This document shows positions 33,734-42,796 of a stretch of DNA of 64,000 nucleotides, piece after piece. A program made the position numbers and the translations under genes. The stretch is from Neglectibacter timonensis (lineage in GTDB: Bacteria; Bacillota; Clostridia; Oscillospirales; Acutalibacteraceae). Location: contig NZ_LT160635.1 in NCBI RefSeq assembly GCF_900048895.1, positions 62,001 through 126,000 on the forward strand, given 5' to 3'. The notes under the pieces are model-generated. The model worked only from the letters and a program-made list of their open reading frames with translations, made no database searches and was not told the DNA's origin. Within the stretch, counting starts at the first letter, position 1. Each line of letters begins with the position of its first letter.

Positions 33734-35992
33734 ATGAAAAAGAGACGTTTGCTGGCAGTCACCCTGGTGCTGGCATTGGTGCTCGGTTCTGTGGCGCTGC
33801 CCGCAGGGGCCGCGTTCCAGGACGCAAAGGGCCACTGGGCGCAGGAGGCTATCGAGCGCTGGGAGGGCAGAGGCGTTGTCAAGGGGGACGAGAAGGGCTT
33901 CCGTCCTGACGATCCCATGACCCGTGCGGAGTTTGCCGTGGTGCTGGACCGGCTGATGGCCTATGCGGAGACCAAGGTGAATCCTTTTAAGGATGTGCCG
34001 GCGGGCACATGGTATACCAAGTCCGTACTGGGTGCGGCTGCAGCGGGAATCCTGCTGGGAACCGACGTGGACAAAGCGTCCCCCGGAGATAGAATCACCC
34101 GGGAGCAGGCCTTCACTTTGATGGGCCGGGCGCTGATGGTGAAAGAGAACGAGGCCGGCACGGCTGCCTACAGCGACGCGGCTGAGATCAGCAAGTATGC
34201 CAAAGGCTATATCGGCGGCATGACCGCGGCCGGGATTCTCCACGGCAGCAACGGGAAGTGCAGCCCCAAGTCGAACATCACCCGCGCCGAGGTAATCACT
34301 GTGGTGGACAACGCCATTGGGGACATCGTGGACAAGGCCGGGGAATATCAGAAAGATTCTGAAAAATCAGTGATTGTGAACGCGGCGGGCGCCGTACTCA
34401 AGGATATGGCCGTCAAGGGCAACCTGATCATCGCGGAAGGCGTGGGCAGCGGCGATGTGACGCTGGACGGCGTCACCGTGGAGGGCAGCCTGGTCCTGCG
34501 CGGCGGCGGGGAGCATTCCGTCGTCATCAAGGGAAAATCCAAACTGGGCACGGTGCTTGTAAACCGCAGGGACGGCAAGCTGCGGGTTGCCGTGGAAGAC
34601 GGCGCTGAGGTGGAAATCATCACCGTGGAGGACGGTTCCGACGACGTGAGGATAGAGGGCGAAGTGGGAACCCTGATTGTGGAAAATACAGAGGCTGCCG
34701 TGGAAGTGGCGGGCAGTGCCGGTAAGGTGGAGGTGCCTGAGACGGCGGCGGGAGCCCAGGTTAAAGTGGCCGAAGGCGCCAGTGTGGGCACATTGAACGT
34801 GGCCGCACCCAAGACGAACGTAGAGGTGTCCGGTTCGGTAAGCAGCCTTACTGTGCAGGAGACGGCAGAGGCCGCCGCAGTGACCGTAAACGCGGCCGCG
34901 GCAGTATCCAGTATGACTTCCGCAGCGGATAAGCTCAATGTGGACGGCAAGGGAACCGTGCAGAATCTCACCGTCACAGGCGGCGAGGGCGTTGTGGTTT
35001 CCGGCGACACCAAGGTCAGCAACGTGCAGAACAAGGGTGACGACAGCATCCTGGTGGGCGGCGAGGAGGTAAAGCCAGATACGGGTTCAGGCGGCGGAGG
35101 CGGCACTGTGACGCCCCCGGTAACACCCGCGCCCACAGAAGCTGAGCTGAAGAAAGCTTTGCTGGACAAGGTGAACAGTGAGATTCCCGGGGTCAACGGC
35201 GTTATGAGCTATGCGAAGCTCAGTGCTGCTGAAGCCCAGGGAAGCGGTTATGCGGTATCCGTAGAGGTATATGAGCCGTCCACAAAGCTGTCGGCCGTGG
35301 CAAACGATGTGCTGGCGAAAGTGATCGGCATTGTAAAGAACTATGGGCAGATTGAAACTCTGGACGTTGCCAGTACCACGGGAATTTCTCTGAATGCGGC
35401 GGACTGCGACCAGAAGATCATCGCGGCGGTGAAGGCCTGGGGCGGCAGCGGCTGGAATGGGGACACCACTCTGGCGGATGTGGTCGGCAAGGCGGATTTG
35501 ACGCTCACCCTCCATGGAGCCAGCGGCGGCACCTCTTATACGGCTTCCTACACGCTGAGCTTTCAGGATATGTCAGAACCGGCTCTGCAGCAGAAAGTGG
35601 CGGCTAGCTTTACCGGGCTGGGAACCAGTGTCGGCGAGTTTGCAAATCTGAGCGCGGAAGGAGCAGCGCTCAAGGTCACCGTAAAGACAGCTGCTGCGAA
35701 CAAAACTGTTGGAGAGGTGTACGATAAGCTGTTCAATCCTTTGATAACGGCGGTGGGCGGCTATGAGGAATTCAAAACAGTGAGGCTGGGGGATTCCGGG
35801 GCACTCACCAAGGAAGAGCTTAAGGATGCGGTGAAGCTTACCGCGGCGGTGAAGGGCTGCGGGCTCGGTGTGGCCGGGACAACGAAGCTCAGCCAGCTTG
35901 CCGGTAAATCGATCGATGTTGTGTTAGCTTCCAACGCGGGTAAGACTTATACCTTTACCCTTTCCTTTGTTAATGAAACGACAGAAGCATAA
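33734..35992 (+). CDS. SLH surface protein with beta-repeat region and duplicated C-terminal domain
   Basis: A 752-aa exported protein. It has a signal peptide (about 1-26, ALPAGAA) and three SLH repeats (about 27-205, FQDAKGHWAQEAIERW and so on). A Val/Gly-rich region with short beta repeats follows (about 210-445, GDVTLDGVTVEGSLVLRGG style), then a GSGGGGG linker. Last come two tandem copies of a ~125-aa domain of unknown function (about 475-605 and 620-750, both ending in a YT-hydrophobic-SF strand: SYTLSF, TFTLSF). GGAGGAAAG precedes the ATG. It is directly downstream of segment 2, so expression should be phase-variable. A strong hairpin separates it from the next SLH gene. Confidence 0.9.
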   Translation: MKKRRLLAVTLVLALVLGSVALPAGAAFQDAKGHWAQEAIERWEGRGVVKGDEKGFRPDDPMTRAEFAVVLDRLMAYAETKVNPFKDVPAGTWYTKSVLGAAAAGILLGTDVDKASPGDRITREQAFTLMGRALMVKENEAGTAAYSDAAEISKYAKGYIGGMTAAGILHGSNGKCSPKSNITRAEVITVVDNAIGDIVDKAGEYQKDSEKSVIVNAAGAVLKDMAVKGNLIIAEGVGSGDVTLDGVTVEGSLVLRGGGEHSVVIKGKSKLGTVLVNRRDGKLRVAVEDGAEVEIITVEDGSDDVRIEGEVGTLIVENTEAAVEVAGSAGKVEVPETAAGAQVKVAEGASVGTLNVAAPKTNVEVSGSVSSLTVQETAEAAAVTVNAAAAVSSMTSAADKLNVDGKGTVQNLTVTGGEGVVVSGDTKVSNVQNKGDDSILVGGEEVKPDTGSGGGGGTVTPPVTPAPTEAELKKALLDKVNSEIPGVNGVMSYAKLSAAEAQGSGYAVSVEVYEPSTKLSAVANDVLAKVIGIVKNYGQIETLDVASTTGISLNAADCDQKIIAAVKAWGGSGWNGDTTLADVVGKADLTLTLHGASGGTSYTASYTLSFQDMSEPALQQKVAASFTGLGTSVGEFANLSAEGAALKVTVKTAAANKTVGEVYDKLFNPLITAVGGYEEFKTVRLGDSGALTKEELKDAVKLTAAVKGCGLGVAGTTKLSQLAGKSIDVVLASNAGKTYTFTLSFVNETTEA

Positions 35993-36012
35993 ATTTTAGA
36001 AACCGCAGGAAG

Positions 36013-36048
36013 ACCCCGCGGGGGAGCTTGCCCGTTCCCCCGCGGGGT
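36013..36048 (+). terminator. GC-rich hairpin between two SLH genes
   Basis: ACCCCGCGGGGGA (36013-36025) pairs with TCCCCCGCGGGGT (36036-36048), followed by TCTTCACTTTTG. It is an imperfect terminator that may allow read-through from the switchable promoter into the next SLH gene 30 bases downstream. Confidence 0.7.
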
Positions 36049-36077
36049 TCTTCACTTTTGAGATGGGGGAAAACAGG

Positions 36078-39000
36078 ATGAAAAAAGGATTCTGCCGGAG
36101 GAAAGCGCTTTCCCTGGCACTGGCCTTCTGTCTGGCCCTGCCGGGCACGGCACTGGCCGCCGAACCGGAGCCTGTGGAAAAGGTCACGGTACAGGGGTAT
36201 CAGGAAACCGACGCCTCTGAGTTTTATGGCCTTTTTACCCACAGCGACAGCGAGGTAACGGTCACCGTCAAAAACGACGCCAAGCAAAACGGGAACGGCT
36301 GGGAACAGGCAGGTTTTACCCACGCAGGCCGTCCCGTGGTGCAGAGCAGCGCGGAGTCGGGAAAATACGCGGGGCTTGCCCTGGAGGTGAGCAGGCCCTG
36401 TTATCTGGTCTATGATTATACGTTGGCCTCCAAGTCAAGCTCTTCCCTGTATCATAAGACGGCGGCAAACCTGACAAAGACCTCCGGTACAACTTCTTAT
36501 ACGAACCTTTCAAGCAGCGGGGCCCGGAGCGACTATCAGGATGAGGGCGAGGTTGCAGCCGGAGCATGGAAAACGGCAGTTGTGGATCTGACGGATGCCA
36601 ACACCAGCAACCGTGTCCTATGGCTGGAGCACTACCGGTCTTCTTCCGATAAGAACCCAATTGCCAGGGCTTATGTTTCCAATCTCCGGTTCTATGAGTC
36701 TCTGGAGAGCCTTCCGGAGGCGTACAAGGCCACAGTGGACTTCCGGTTCAATCCGGAACACGGCTACGTGGAGAGCAAATATTACAGCAAAAAAACAAAT
36801 ATTGAAACGCCCTCGGTCCTGGTATTCCCCATCTACTCCAAATTGTCCCTGTACTTTCGTTATGAAGAGGAAATCGATGTTCAGGGCTGGAAAGTGACGG
36901 ATTCCGAAGGGAATACCGTCAAGGAGGACCCGGAGTATTCCATCCTTTCCATTCCATTGGAAAAGCCGGATGCCTATACGGCGGCGCTGCAGTCGGTGCC
37001 GATTGCCCCCGCGCCGGAGAAGATGGAGCTTTACTGCCGGGATCCGGCAGGCACCTGGAGCCTTCTGGCCGGGGATGTGGCGGATTTCGACGGTTATTGG
37101 TGGAGCCAGGCTTATGAGAAGGACAAGAGCCGGGAGTGGAAAATAAAGGTTATAAAGGGCGCTGCCGCATATGACTCCGTCACCGTTACGGATAATGGCG
37201 AGCCTACTGCTCTGAATGAAGAAGGCTGCTATGAGCTTACACCGGGTAATGCGCAGCATGTGGTGGAGTTCCGCTTTCGGAAGCAGGACTTTTCGGACTG
37301 TGTCCGCACTGTACTGCTCTGGCCCACCGTCACCCTGGAGGAAGGAATACCGGGGTCAGAAGAGCTGGAGTTTTTAACGGATGACCCTCTGCAGCTCTAT
37401 TGGGGAAAGGGATATCCCTGGCAGTACAGCAACGGGCTCAGCACACCGGAGCGGACTGTTTTTGCCACAACCAACCAGGAGGCTTACCTTTTTTCCTCCT
37501 GGCTGTCCGTCACGGCAAAGAACCCGGGGATCCTTTCCTTTGACTATATGGTGGATGGCAGTGAAGAAAACGATTTGAAAATCGCGGTCGAGGATGGGAA
37601 CGAGCTGGTTACGATCAGTGGGAAAAAGGGATGGACCCATTTGGAAATCCCTCTGGAGGCTGCCGAAGGAAGCCAAACGGTCACCTTGAATTATACGAAT
37701 TGGGACAAGGAATCGACAGACTCTTATGCCGCCTTTTCCAATATGAAATTTGAGACAGGGACGGCGGAGCTCAATCTGACCGTTAAGGGCACCGGCACGG
37801 TTACGGGGCTGCAGCCGGGAGCAAACAGCGCAGCGGTCGGTTCGACCGTAAAACTGACGGCGGTACCCGGAGAAAACAATCAATTTCTCGGCTGGCTGGA
37901 TGAAAAAAATGAGCTGCTGTCACTGGAGGCCGAATTCGAGCTGATGGTCCGTGAGGACAAACAAATCACGGCGCTCTTCGCCGACCCCCGGAATGCCGTA
38001 GCACAGGCGGGGATCGAGCTGTTTGATACGCTGCCGGAAGCCTTTGACGCGCTGAAAACCGAGGGCGGCACGGTCCGGCTGATTCGGGACCTCACCCTGC
38101 AGGAGAACCTGGAAGTGCCGGAAAAAACCACTTTGCTTGTACCCTGTTCCGAATTTGATACCGGATATGACGCGCAGACCGGCTACAATCCGGACGGCAC
38201 GGAGACGAGCCCTGCTACGGGGGTGTCCCCAAAGGCTAAGCTGTTCAAAACCCTGACGGTACCGGAGGGTGTCACGCTGACGGTGAAGGGGACGGTGCTG
38301 GTCAACGCGGTGACAGGACGTCCTGGGGCCGGGCATTATGACATGGATGTGACCGGAGGCTACGGGCAGATCGAGCTGGGCGGTGAAATTCAAATACCCA
38401 GCGGAGGCGTTTTGGATGTGTGCGGCTATGTGAAGGGGGGCGGCACTGTTACCGTAAAGTCCGGCGGCGAGGTACGGGACCTGTACGTAGTGCGCAATTG
38501 GCGCGGCGGCTCCCAGGCGTTTGAGGTCTTTCCAAGCGTGTACCCCATGAACCAGGCTGACATGCACAACATCACGGCTGAAACCCGGATTGAGGCCGGC
38601 GGCAGCCTGGTGGGCACGGTGAAGATGTATGCTTCCGGCAGCTATTATTACACCCGGTTCCCCCAAGTGGATTCTAAGAATGGGCTGATCCGCCTGCAGG
38701 AAGGAGGGGCCGCGGTAAAGACCTATGACGCGGAAAGCGGCAGGGAAAAGCTGGCGCTTTCCGGCGGGGGAACCGTGGCTTCCAGCACCTTGGAAATTGT
38801 GGGCATGGATTTGAGCACGGCGGGGTTTCTCTATCCTGTTGACGGGGATATGGATTTTGAGCTGATTTCCGGAGATTGGACAGTCAGCGAACGGCTAAAA
38901 TTTATGCCGGGGGCCCAGGTGGCGGTGGATAACGGGGCCTCCCTCACCATTGCGGAAAAAACCGGCCACGATGGAAGCCTGCGGAACCAGGTTGTCTTTT

Positions 39001-40817
39001 ATGACAGCTTCCAGCCTGAGGATCCGAAAAATACCAGTACAACCGCATATCCAAAGGATCGGGGCGCTGCGGTCCTCACGCTGGAGGGCGGCGCGTCGCT
39101 CACCGTTAACGGCAGCTTCGCCGGGAAGATTCTGCCGGGGCGGAGTGCATCCGCGGAGTCCCCGGTACAGATTGTCACCGGGGAAAACTGCGGTTTGACG
39201 GTGAACAGCCTGGAGGCCAACGGTTACTGCAACGGAACCCGGGAGCTGCTCTTTGCCGCCGGCCTGGGTACGGAAGCGCAGGGAATGGCTGCCGGGGAGG
39301 ATTACCTCTGTTATTATGAGGATGGCGCCCTGGTGGTGAAGGACCGGGCGACTCAGAGCTTCGAAGGAGCCTGCGCCGCACTGGCGGAGGCCGACCCCCC
39401 GGCCACTTCCCTCAAGGGGGAAGCCGCGCTGATCGGATACATAACCGATTGGACCCGGGGCCTGGTTCGAGAAGAAGCAATCACAGTCGCTGTAGAACTG
39501 ACGGAGGGCGGCTATGTGGAGCCCGAGGCCGGTACCGCCGAAAATCCTTCCGGCACACCGGGCAGCTTTGCCTTTACCATAACCCTTTCCCAGGAGGGGC
39601 TGGAGCCCTATACCACGGGCGTGATGACGCTGACGCTGGTGGCAGCGCCCTACACCCCGCCCTCCAGCGGCGGAGGTGGCGGGAGTTCGGTGACGGAGGA
39701 GACCGTGACAAATCCCGACGGGTCGCAGACCACCATTGTCACGGATCCCGGCGCGGGCACCGTGACAGAGACCACCAGGGGTACGGACGGCTCTGTTGCC
39801 GTCAAGGTGACCAGGGACGATGGTTCCGTCACCGAGAGCCGGGAGACAGCCTCGGGCGCGCATGCTGAGACCGAAATCGGGGCGGACGGTTCTGTCGGTA
39901 TTGAGGCCGGAGTTCCGAGCACAGCGATAGAAAACGGCGAACGTTCCGTGGAAACTGCGGCGGGGACGATTACCCTGCCGGAAGCGGCGGGCGGAGAAAC
40001 CAGCTTTGTGCTGCGGGTGGTACCCTCCGCCGGAGGAATTGCCGATATCTGGCTGGAAATCCGTGTGAACGGCATACCGCTTTCCGATTTGTCCGGCATG
40101 CAGCTGAGAATCGACCTGAAGCGGCTGCTGGAAGAGAAAAAACAGCTTTCTCTGCGCGGAGCCGGAGGGGACGCCGTCGAAGCGGGACTGCGGCCGGGTT
40201 TGGTGGCTGTGGAGGCGGACAGGGTGCTGCCAAACTCCTATGTCACAGGCACAGAGCTGGTGCTGCGTGGCGCGACCGGCGGAACGCTGCGGGTCGAAGA
40301 ACGCGCCGTCAGATTTGAGGATGTGCCGGAAAGCTTCTGGGGCGCAGGGGATATTGCTTTTGCGGCGGCCCGTGAGCTGCTGCAGGGCACGGGCCCGGCG
40401 GAGTTTTCCCCGGAGGAACACCTGACCAGGGCCATGCTGATGACGGTGTTGGCCAGGATTGAAGGGATTGACACCCAGGGTACGCCCTGGTATGAAAAGG
40501 GGATTCAATGGGCCGTGGAGACAGGCGTTTCCGACGGCTCCGAGCCCCACGCCCCCATCACACGGGAACAGCTGGTGACCATGCTGTACCGCTATTTCAG
40601 GACGCGGTCTGACGCCGTGCAGTCTGACAATTCGGCCACGCTTTCCGGCTTTGCCGACGGCGGGGCGGTGAACAGTTGGGCCGCCGAAGCCCTGGGCTGG
40701 GCTGTGGAGCGGGGAATCGTACGGGGGAAGGAAGGAAACAGGATCGATCCCCAGGGTACGGCTACCCGGGCGGAAACCGCAGCCATGCTCCAGCGGTTTT
40801 TGCTGTTGGAATCGTGA
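36078..40817 (+). CDS. very large SLH surface protein
   Basis: A 1,579-aa exported protein. It has a signal peptide (about 1-28, PGTALAAEP), several beta-rich modules without clear family match, an InlB-like divergent repeat (about 560-635, FLGWLDEKNELLSLEAEFELMVREDKQITALFAD) and a beta-helix-like region (about 650-1100). A Ser/Gly hinge is followed by TEETVTNPDGSQTT, a linker shared with the SLH protein at 18981-24671. Three SLH repeats end the protein (about 1410-1579, FEDVPESFWGAGDI and so on). The ATG at 36078 is preferred over 36063 for spacing from GGGGGA. It is probably a structural coat protein or adhesin, and no promoter of its own is obvious. Confidence 0.88.
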   Translation: MKKGFCRRKALSLALAFCLALPGTALAAEPEPVEKVTVQGYQETDASEFYGLFTHSDSEVTVTVKNDAKQNGNGWEQAGFTHAGRPVVQSSAESGKYAGLALEVSRPCYLVYDYTLASKSSSSLYHKTAANLTKTSGTTSYTNLSSSGARSDYQDEGEVAAGAWKTAVVDLTDANTSNRVLWLEHYRSSSDKNPIARAYVSNLRFYESLESLPEAYKATVDFRFNPEHGYVESKYYSKKTNIETPSVLVFPIYSKLSLYFRYEEEIDVQGWKVTDSEGNTVKEDPEYSILSIPLEKPDAYTAALQSVPIAPAPEKMELYCRDPAGTWSLLAGDVADFDGYWWSQAYEKDKSREWKIKVIKGAAAYDSVTVTDNGEPTALNEEGCYELTPGNAQHVVEFRFRKQDFSDCVRTVLLWPTVTLEEGIPGSEELEFLTDDPLQLYWGKGYPWQYSNGLSTPERTVFATTNQEAYLFSSWLSVTAKNPGILSFDYMVDGSEENDLKIAVEDGNELVTISGKKGWTHLEIPLEAAEGSQTVTLNYTNWDKESTDSYAAFSNMKFETGTAELNLTVKGTGTVTGLQPGANSAAVGSTVKLTAVPGENNQFLGWLDEKNELLSLEAEFELMVREDKQITALFADPRNAVAQAGIELFDTLPEAFDALKTEGGTVRLIRDLTLQENLEVPEKTTLLVPCSEFDTGYDAQTGYNPDGTETSPATGVSPKAKLFKTLTVPEGVTLTVKGTVLVNAVTGRPGAGHYDMDVTGGYGQIELGGEIQIPSGGVLDVCGYVKGGGTVTVKSGGEVRDLYVVRNWRGGSQAFEVFPSVYPMNQADMHNITAETRIEAGGSLVGTVKMYASGSYYYTRFPQVDSKNGLIRLQEGGAAVKTYDAESGREKLALSGGGTVASSTLEIVGMDLSTAGFLYPVDGDMDFELISGDWTVSERLKFMPGAQVAVDNGASLTIAEKTGHDGSLRNQVVFYDSFQPEDPKNTSTTAYPKDRGAAVLTLEGGASLTVNGSFAGKILPGRSASAESPVQIVTGENCGLTVNSLEANGYCNGTRELLFAAGLGTEAQGMAAGEDYLCYYEDGALVVKDRATQSFEGACAALAEADPPATSLKGEAALIGYITDWTRGLVREEAITVAVELTEGGYVEPEAGTAENPSGTPGSFAFTITLSQEGLEPYTTGVMTLTLVAAPYTPPSSGGGGGSSVTEETVTNPDGSQTTIVTDPGAGTVTETTRGTDGSVAVKVTRDDGSVTESRETASGAHAETEIGADGSVGIEAGVPSTAIENGERSVETAAGTITLPEAAGGETSFVLRVVPSAGGIADIWLEIRVNGIPLSDLSGMQLRIDLKRLLEEKKQLSLRGAGGDAVEAGLRPGLVAVEADRVLPNSYVTGTELVLRGATGGTLRVEERAVRFEDVPESFWGAGDIAFAAARELLQGTGPAEFSPEEHLTRAMLMTVLARIEGIDTQGTPWYEKGIQWAVETGVSDGSEPHAPITREQLVTMLYRYFRTRSDAVQSDNSATLSGFADGGAVNSWAAEALGWAVERGIVRGKEGNRIDPQGTATRAETAAMLQRFLLLES

Positions 40818-40832
40818 AAAAAAGCAAAATTA

Positions 40833-40881
40833 AAAAGCGGATCCCGTGTCCGGCGCGCTGCCGGGCACGGGATCCGCTTTT
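40833..40881 (+). terminator. strong intrinsic terminator
   Basis: A 20-base stem, AAAAGCGGATCCCGTGTCC with its near-perfect complement ending CGCTTTT, just past the SLH gene stop at 40817. Confidence 0.92.
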
Positions 40882-41060
40882 CTGCGGTGTCATGCAACAT
40901 GGCATATCCCGGACGGACGGGGGCATGCTGTACCGGGGGTATTGCAGCCGGAAAAACTTTTATAGCAGTCCGCTGTCCGCCCGCGTGGGCTGCAGCCTTT
41001 CTGGGAAACTACCTGTTTCTGGGATAATTCTTAAGGATTTTCTAGTTTTTTGCCGATCGA

Positions 41061-41089
41061 TTGAATTTTTCGTCGTTTCATGGTACGAT
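41061..41089 (+). promoter_or_regulatory. promoter of the ATP-grasp gene
   Basis: TTGAAT, 17-base spacer ending TGG, TACGAT. Apart from this and the terminator at 40833-40881 I see nothing in the gap 40818-41228. Confidence 0.7.
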
Positions 41090-41228
41090 AGTCCGGCAAG
41101 AACAGCAGAACATGAGGGATCGGGGTTTGGCTTGTTTTCAGCCAGGCCCTGTATTTGATTTGAACTTTGCGGCTGCGTCCGGATGAAAGAGCAATCTGGT
41201 CCGGAGCAGGAAAGGAGAGGTCGGAACA

Positions 41229-42272
41229 ATGGCGGAAAAGAAAGGCTTTCATCTGTTTGGCTACGTGGGCAGGATTCTGCGGGGCGTGCGGATTGACGAA
41301 TTGAAAAAATCGCTGGACAAGGCGCGGGAGCGAAGCGGCAGGAACAGAGTTTCCCTGTTTTTTGACATGCTCTGGTGCGCCGCCCGCTATGGGGCGGGCT
41401 ATCACGATTACGTGATGTTCGGTTTCTATGATATGGATGGAAAGCACAGAAAGACCTATGTGACGCGCATCAAGAACAAAAAGCTTATCACCCTGCTCAA
41501 CGACCCGGACGCTGCGGACGGTTTCGACCGGAAGACCCTGTTTTACCCCAGGTTTCAGGAGTTCCTGAAACGCGATTTTCTCATCGTGGAGCACACCGAT
41601 GAGAAAGCCTTCTGCGAGTTTATGGAAAACAGGGAGGTGCTCTTTGCAAAGCCGGACGTGGGCGAAAGCGGCAAGGGCATCGAGAGGCTGCAGAAATCCG
41701 ACTTCACGGACCTGCACGCCATGTATACCTATGTGAAAGAACGCCGGTTCGGCACTGTGGAGGGAGAACTGAAACAGCACGAGGCACTGGCGAAGCTCTA
41801 CCCCAACAGTGTGAATACCATGCGGGTGGTTACGCTGCTCACCGGCAGCGAAGCCCGGGGCTGGAAAGCGAACTGTGTGTACGCTGTGCTCAAAATCGGC
41901 AACGGCGGGAAATTTGTGGACAATCTGGAGAATGGGGGCATGTTCTGTCCCGTGAACCTGGAAACCGGAGAGCTGACCGCCGTGGGGCACACCTCATCCC
42001 TGGAGACGGTGGAGGCGCACCCTGTAACGGGCATCCGCCTGCCGGGCTACCGTATTCCCTTTGCCAAGGAGGCGGTGGAGCTGTGCAAGAAGGCGGCGCT
42101 GGTGGAACCCCGCATGCGCTTTGTGGGCTGGGACGTGTGCATCACGCCGGAGGGCCCCGCCATTGTGGAGGGCAACGACTATCCGGGCTACGACTTCTGG
42201 CAGCAGCCGGAGCATACCCCGGACCGTACCGGCCTCTGGCCCTACTATAAGAAAATGCTGCCGGAGCTGTGA
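41229..42272 (+). CDS. sugar-transfer-associated ATP-grasp protein
   Basis: A 347-aa ATP-grasp enzyme of the type found with capsule and exopolysaccharide genes. The ATP-binding and metal-binding blocks can be read: LFAKPDVGESGKGIERL (lysine plus glycine loop), NTMRVVTLLTG, NGGMFCPVNLETGELTAVGH and the C-terminal VGWDVCITPEGPAIVEGNDYPGYDFWQ (acid and Asn metal ligands). It probably ligates an amino acid or carboxylate to a sugar-containing surface polymer. AAGGAGAGG precedes the ATG. It sits alone among SLH genes and could modify the wall polymer they bind, which is an inference from position. Confidence 0.85.
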   Translation: MAEKKGFHLFGYVGRILRGVRIDELKKSLDKARERSGRNRVSLFFDMLWCAARYGAGYHDYVMFGFYDMDGKHRKTYVTRIKNKKLITLLNDPDAADGFDRKTLFYPRFQEFLKRDFLIVEHTDEKAFCEFMENREVLFAKPDVGESGKGIERLQKSDFTDLHAMYTYVKERRFGTVEGELKQHEALAKLYPNSVNTMRVVTLLTGSEARGWKANCVYAVLKIGNGGKFVDNLENGGMFCPVNLETGELTAVGHTSSLETVEAHPVTGIRLPGYRIPFAKEAVELCKKAALVEPRMRFVGWDVCITPEGPAIVEGNDYPGYDFWQQPEHTPDRTGLWPYYKKMLPEL

Positions 42273-42460
42273 GCTACGGCCTGTGGGCAAGGGCAATGGA
42301 CCGCCAATGGAAGGAAAAGGCGCCCGGAAGCAGAGAAATGCTGCTTCCGGGCGCTCTTTTTGAGAGGCGGATGAAAAGCTGGAATGGCATGCTTTTTTCA
42401 CAAAAAGTTTACCTGACAGCGGGCGATTTCACTATAAAACCAATTGCACAAGAATTCTGC

Positions 42461-42489
42461 TTGATTACACACAGAAGAGGGTCTATAAT
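42461..42489 (+). promoter_or_regulatory. promoter of the long SLH-gene leader
   Basis: TTGATT, 17-base spacer, perfect TATAAT. It starts a leader of about 580 bases before the gene at 43073. Confidence 0.78.
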
Positions 42490-42544
42490 AAAAATAGTAA
42501 AAAATTAACTGATCGGAAATTTAAGTTTTTCTGAATTGACTGCC

Positions 42545-42593
42545 AAAAGGGGATGTACATCCCCTTTTGTGCCTTGGGATCCCAAGGCACAAA
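42545..42593. other. two overlapping perfect palindromes in the leader
   Basis: Palindrome 1 (42545-42568) is AAAAGGGGATGT followed by its reverse complement. Palindrome 2 (42566-42593) is TTTGTGCCTTGGGA followed by its reverse complement. They share TTT, so they could form adjacent hairpins. The first has a weak T-tract and may terminate. They lie between the promoter and the c-di-GMP riboswitch. Confidence 0.7.
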
Positions 42594-42669
42594 AACATCA
42601 TGCTTGACAGGGTGCCGGATTTTCAGGCGAAAAGCTGTTTCAGGCTGATGAGAAAAAATGAATACATTA

Positions 42670-42742
42670 GCAATCCCTGTCGAAAGACGGAGTCGCAAAG
42701 CCGTGAGACTAACCCGCCCAAGCGGTATGTCTGTCTGGTTGC
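42670..42742 (+). promoter_or_regulatory. c-di-GMP-I (GEMM) riboswitch
   Basis: P1 arms GCAATCC (42670-42676) and GGTTGC (42737-42742) enclose two helices. P1b is CTGTC-GAAA-GACGG with the docking GAAA tetraloop. It is followed by the conserved CGCAAAGCC joining strand and a second hairpin AGACTAACCCGC-CCAA-GCGGTATGTCT, whose CUAA...UAUG internal loop is the tetraloop receptor. This is the core of the GEMM-I aptamer. A terminator follows within ten bases, so ligand binding probably sets read-through into the SLH gene. Confidence 0.87.
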
Positions 42743-42749
42743 ATTTTTT

Positions 42750-42796
42750 ACCGGCGGGGGTTGGGCAATTCCTTCCGGTTTGTTTTTGCTTTCAGG
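42750..42796 (+). terminator. terminator following the c-di-GMP aptamer
   Basis: ACCGG-C-GGGG pairs with CCTT-CCGGT (G-U pairs included), followed by TTGTTTTTGCTTTC. It is the likely expression platform. The remaining 42797-43072 shows only a spurious-looking small ORF from 42835. Confidence 0.75.

Noticed and set aside
38895-40550. 551-codon minus-strand ORF opposite the SLH gene at 36078
   Set aside because: Antisense shadow; the plus strand has a signal peptide and SLH repeats.
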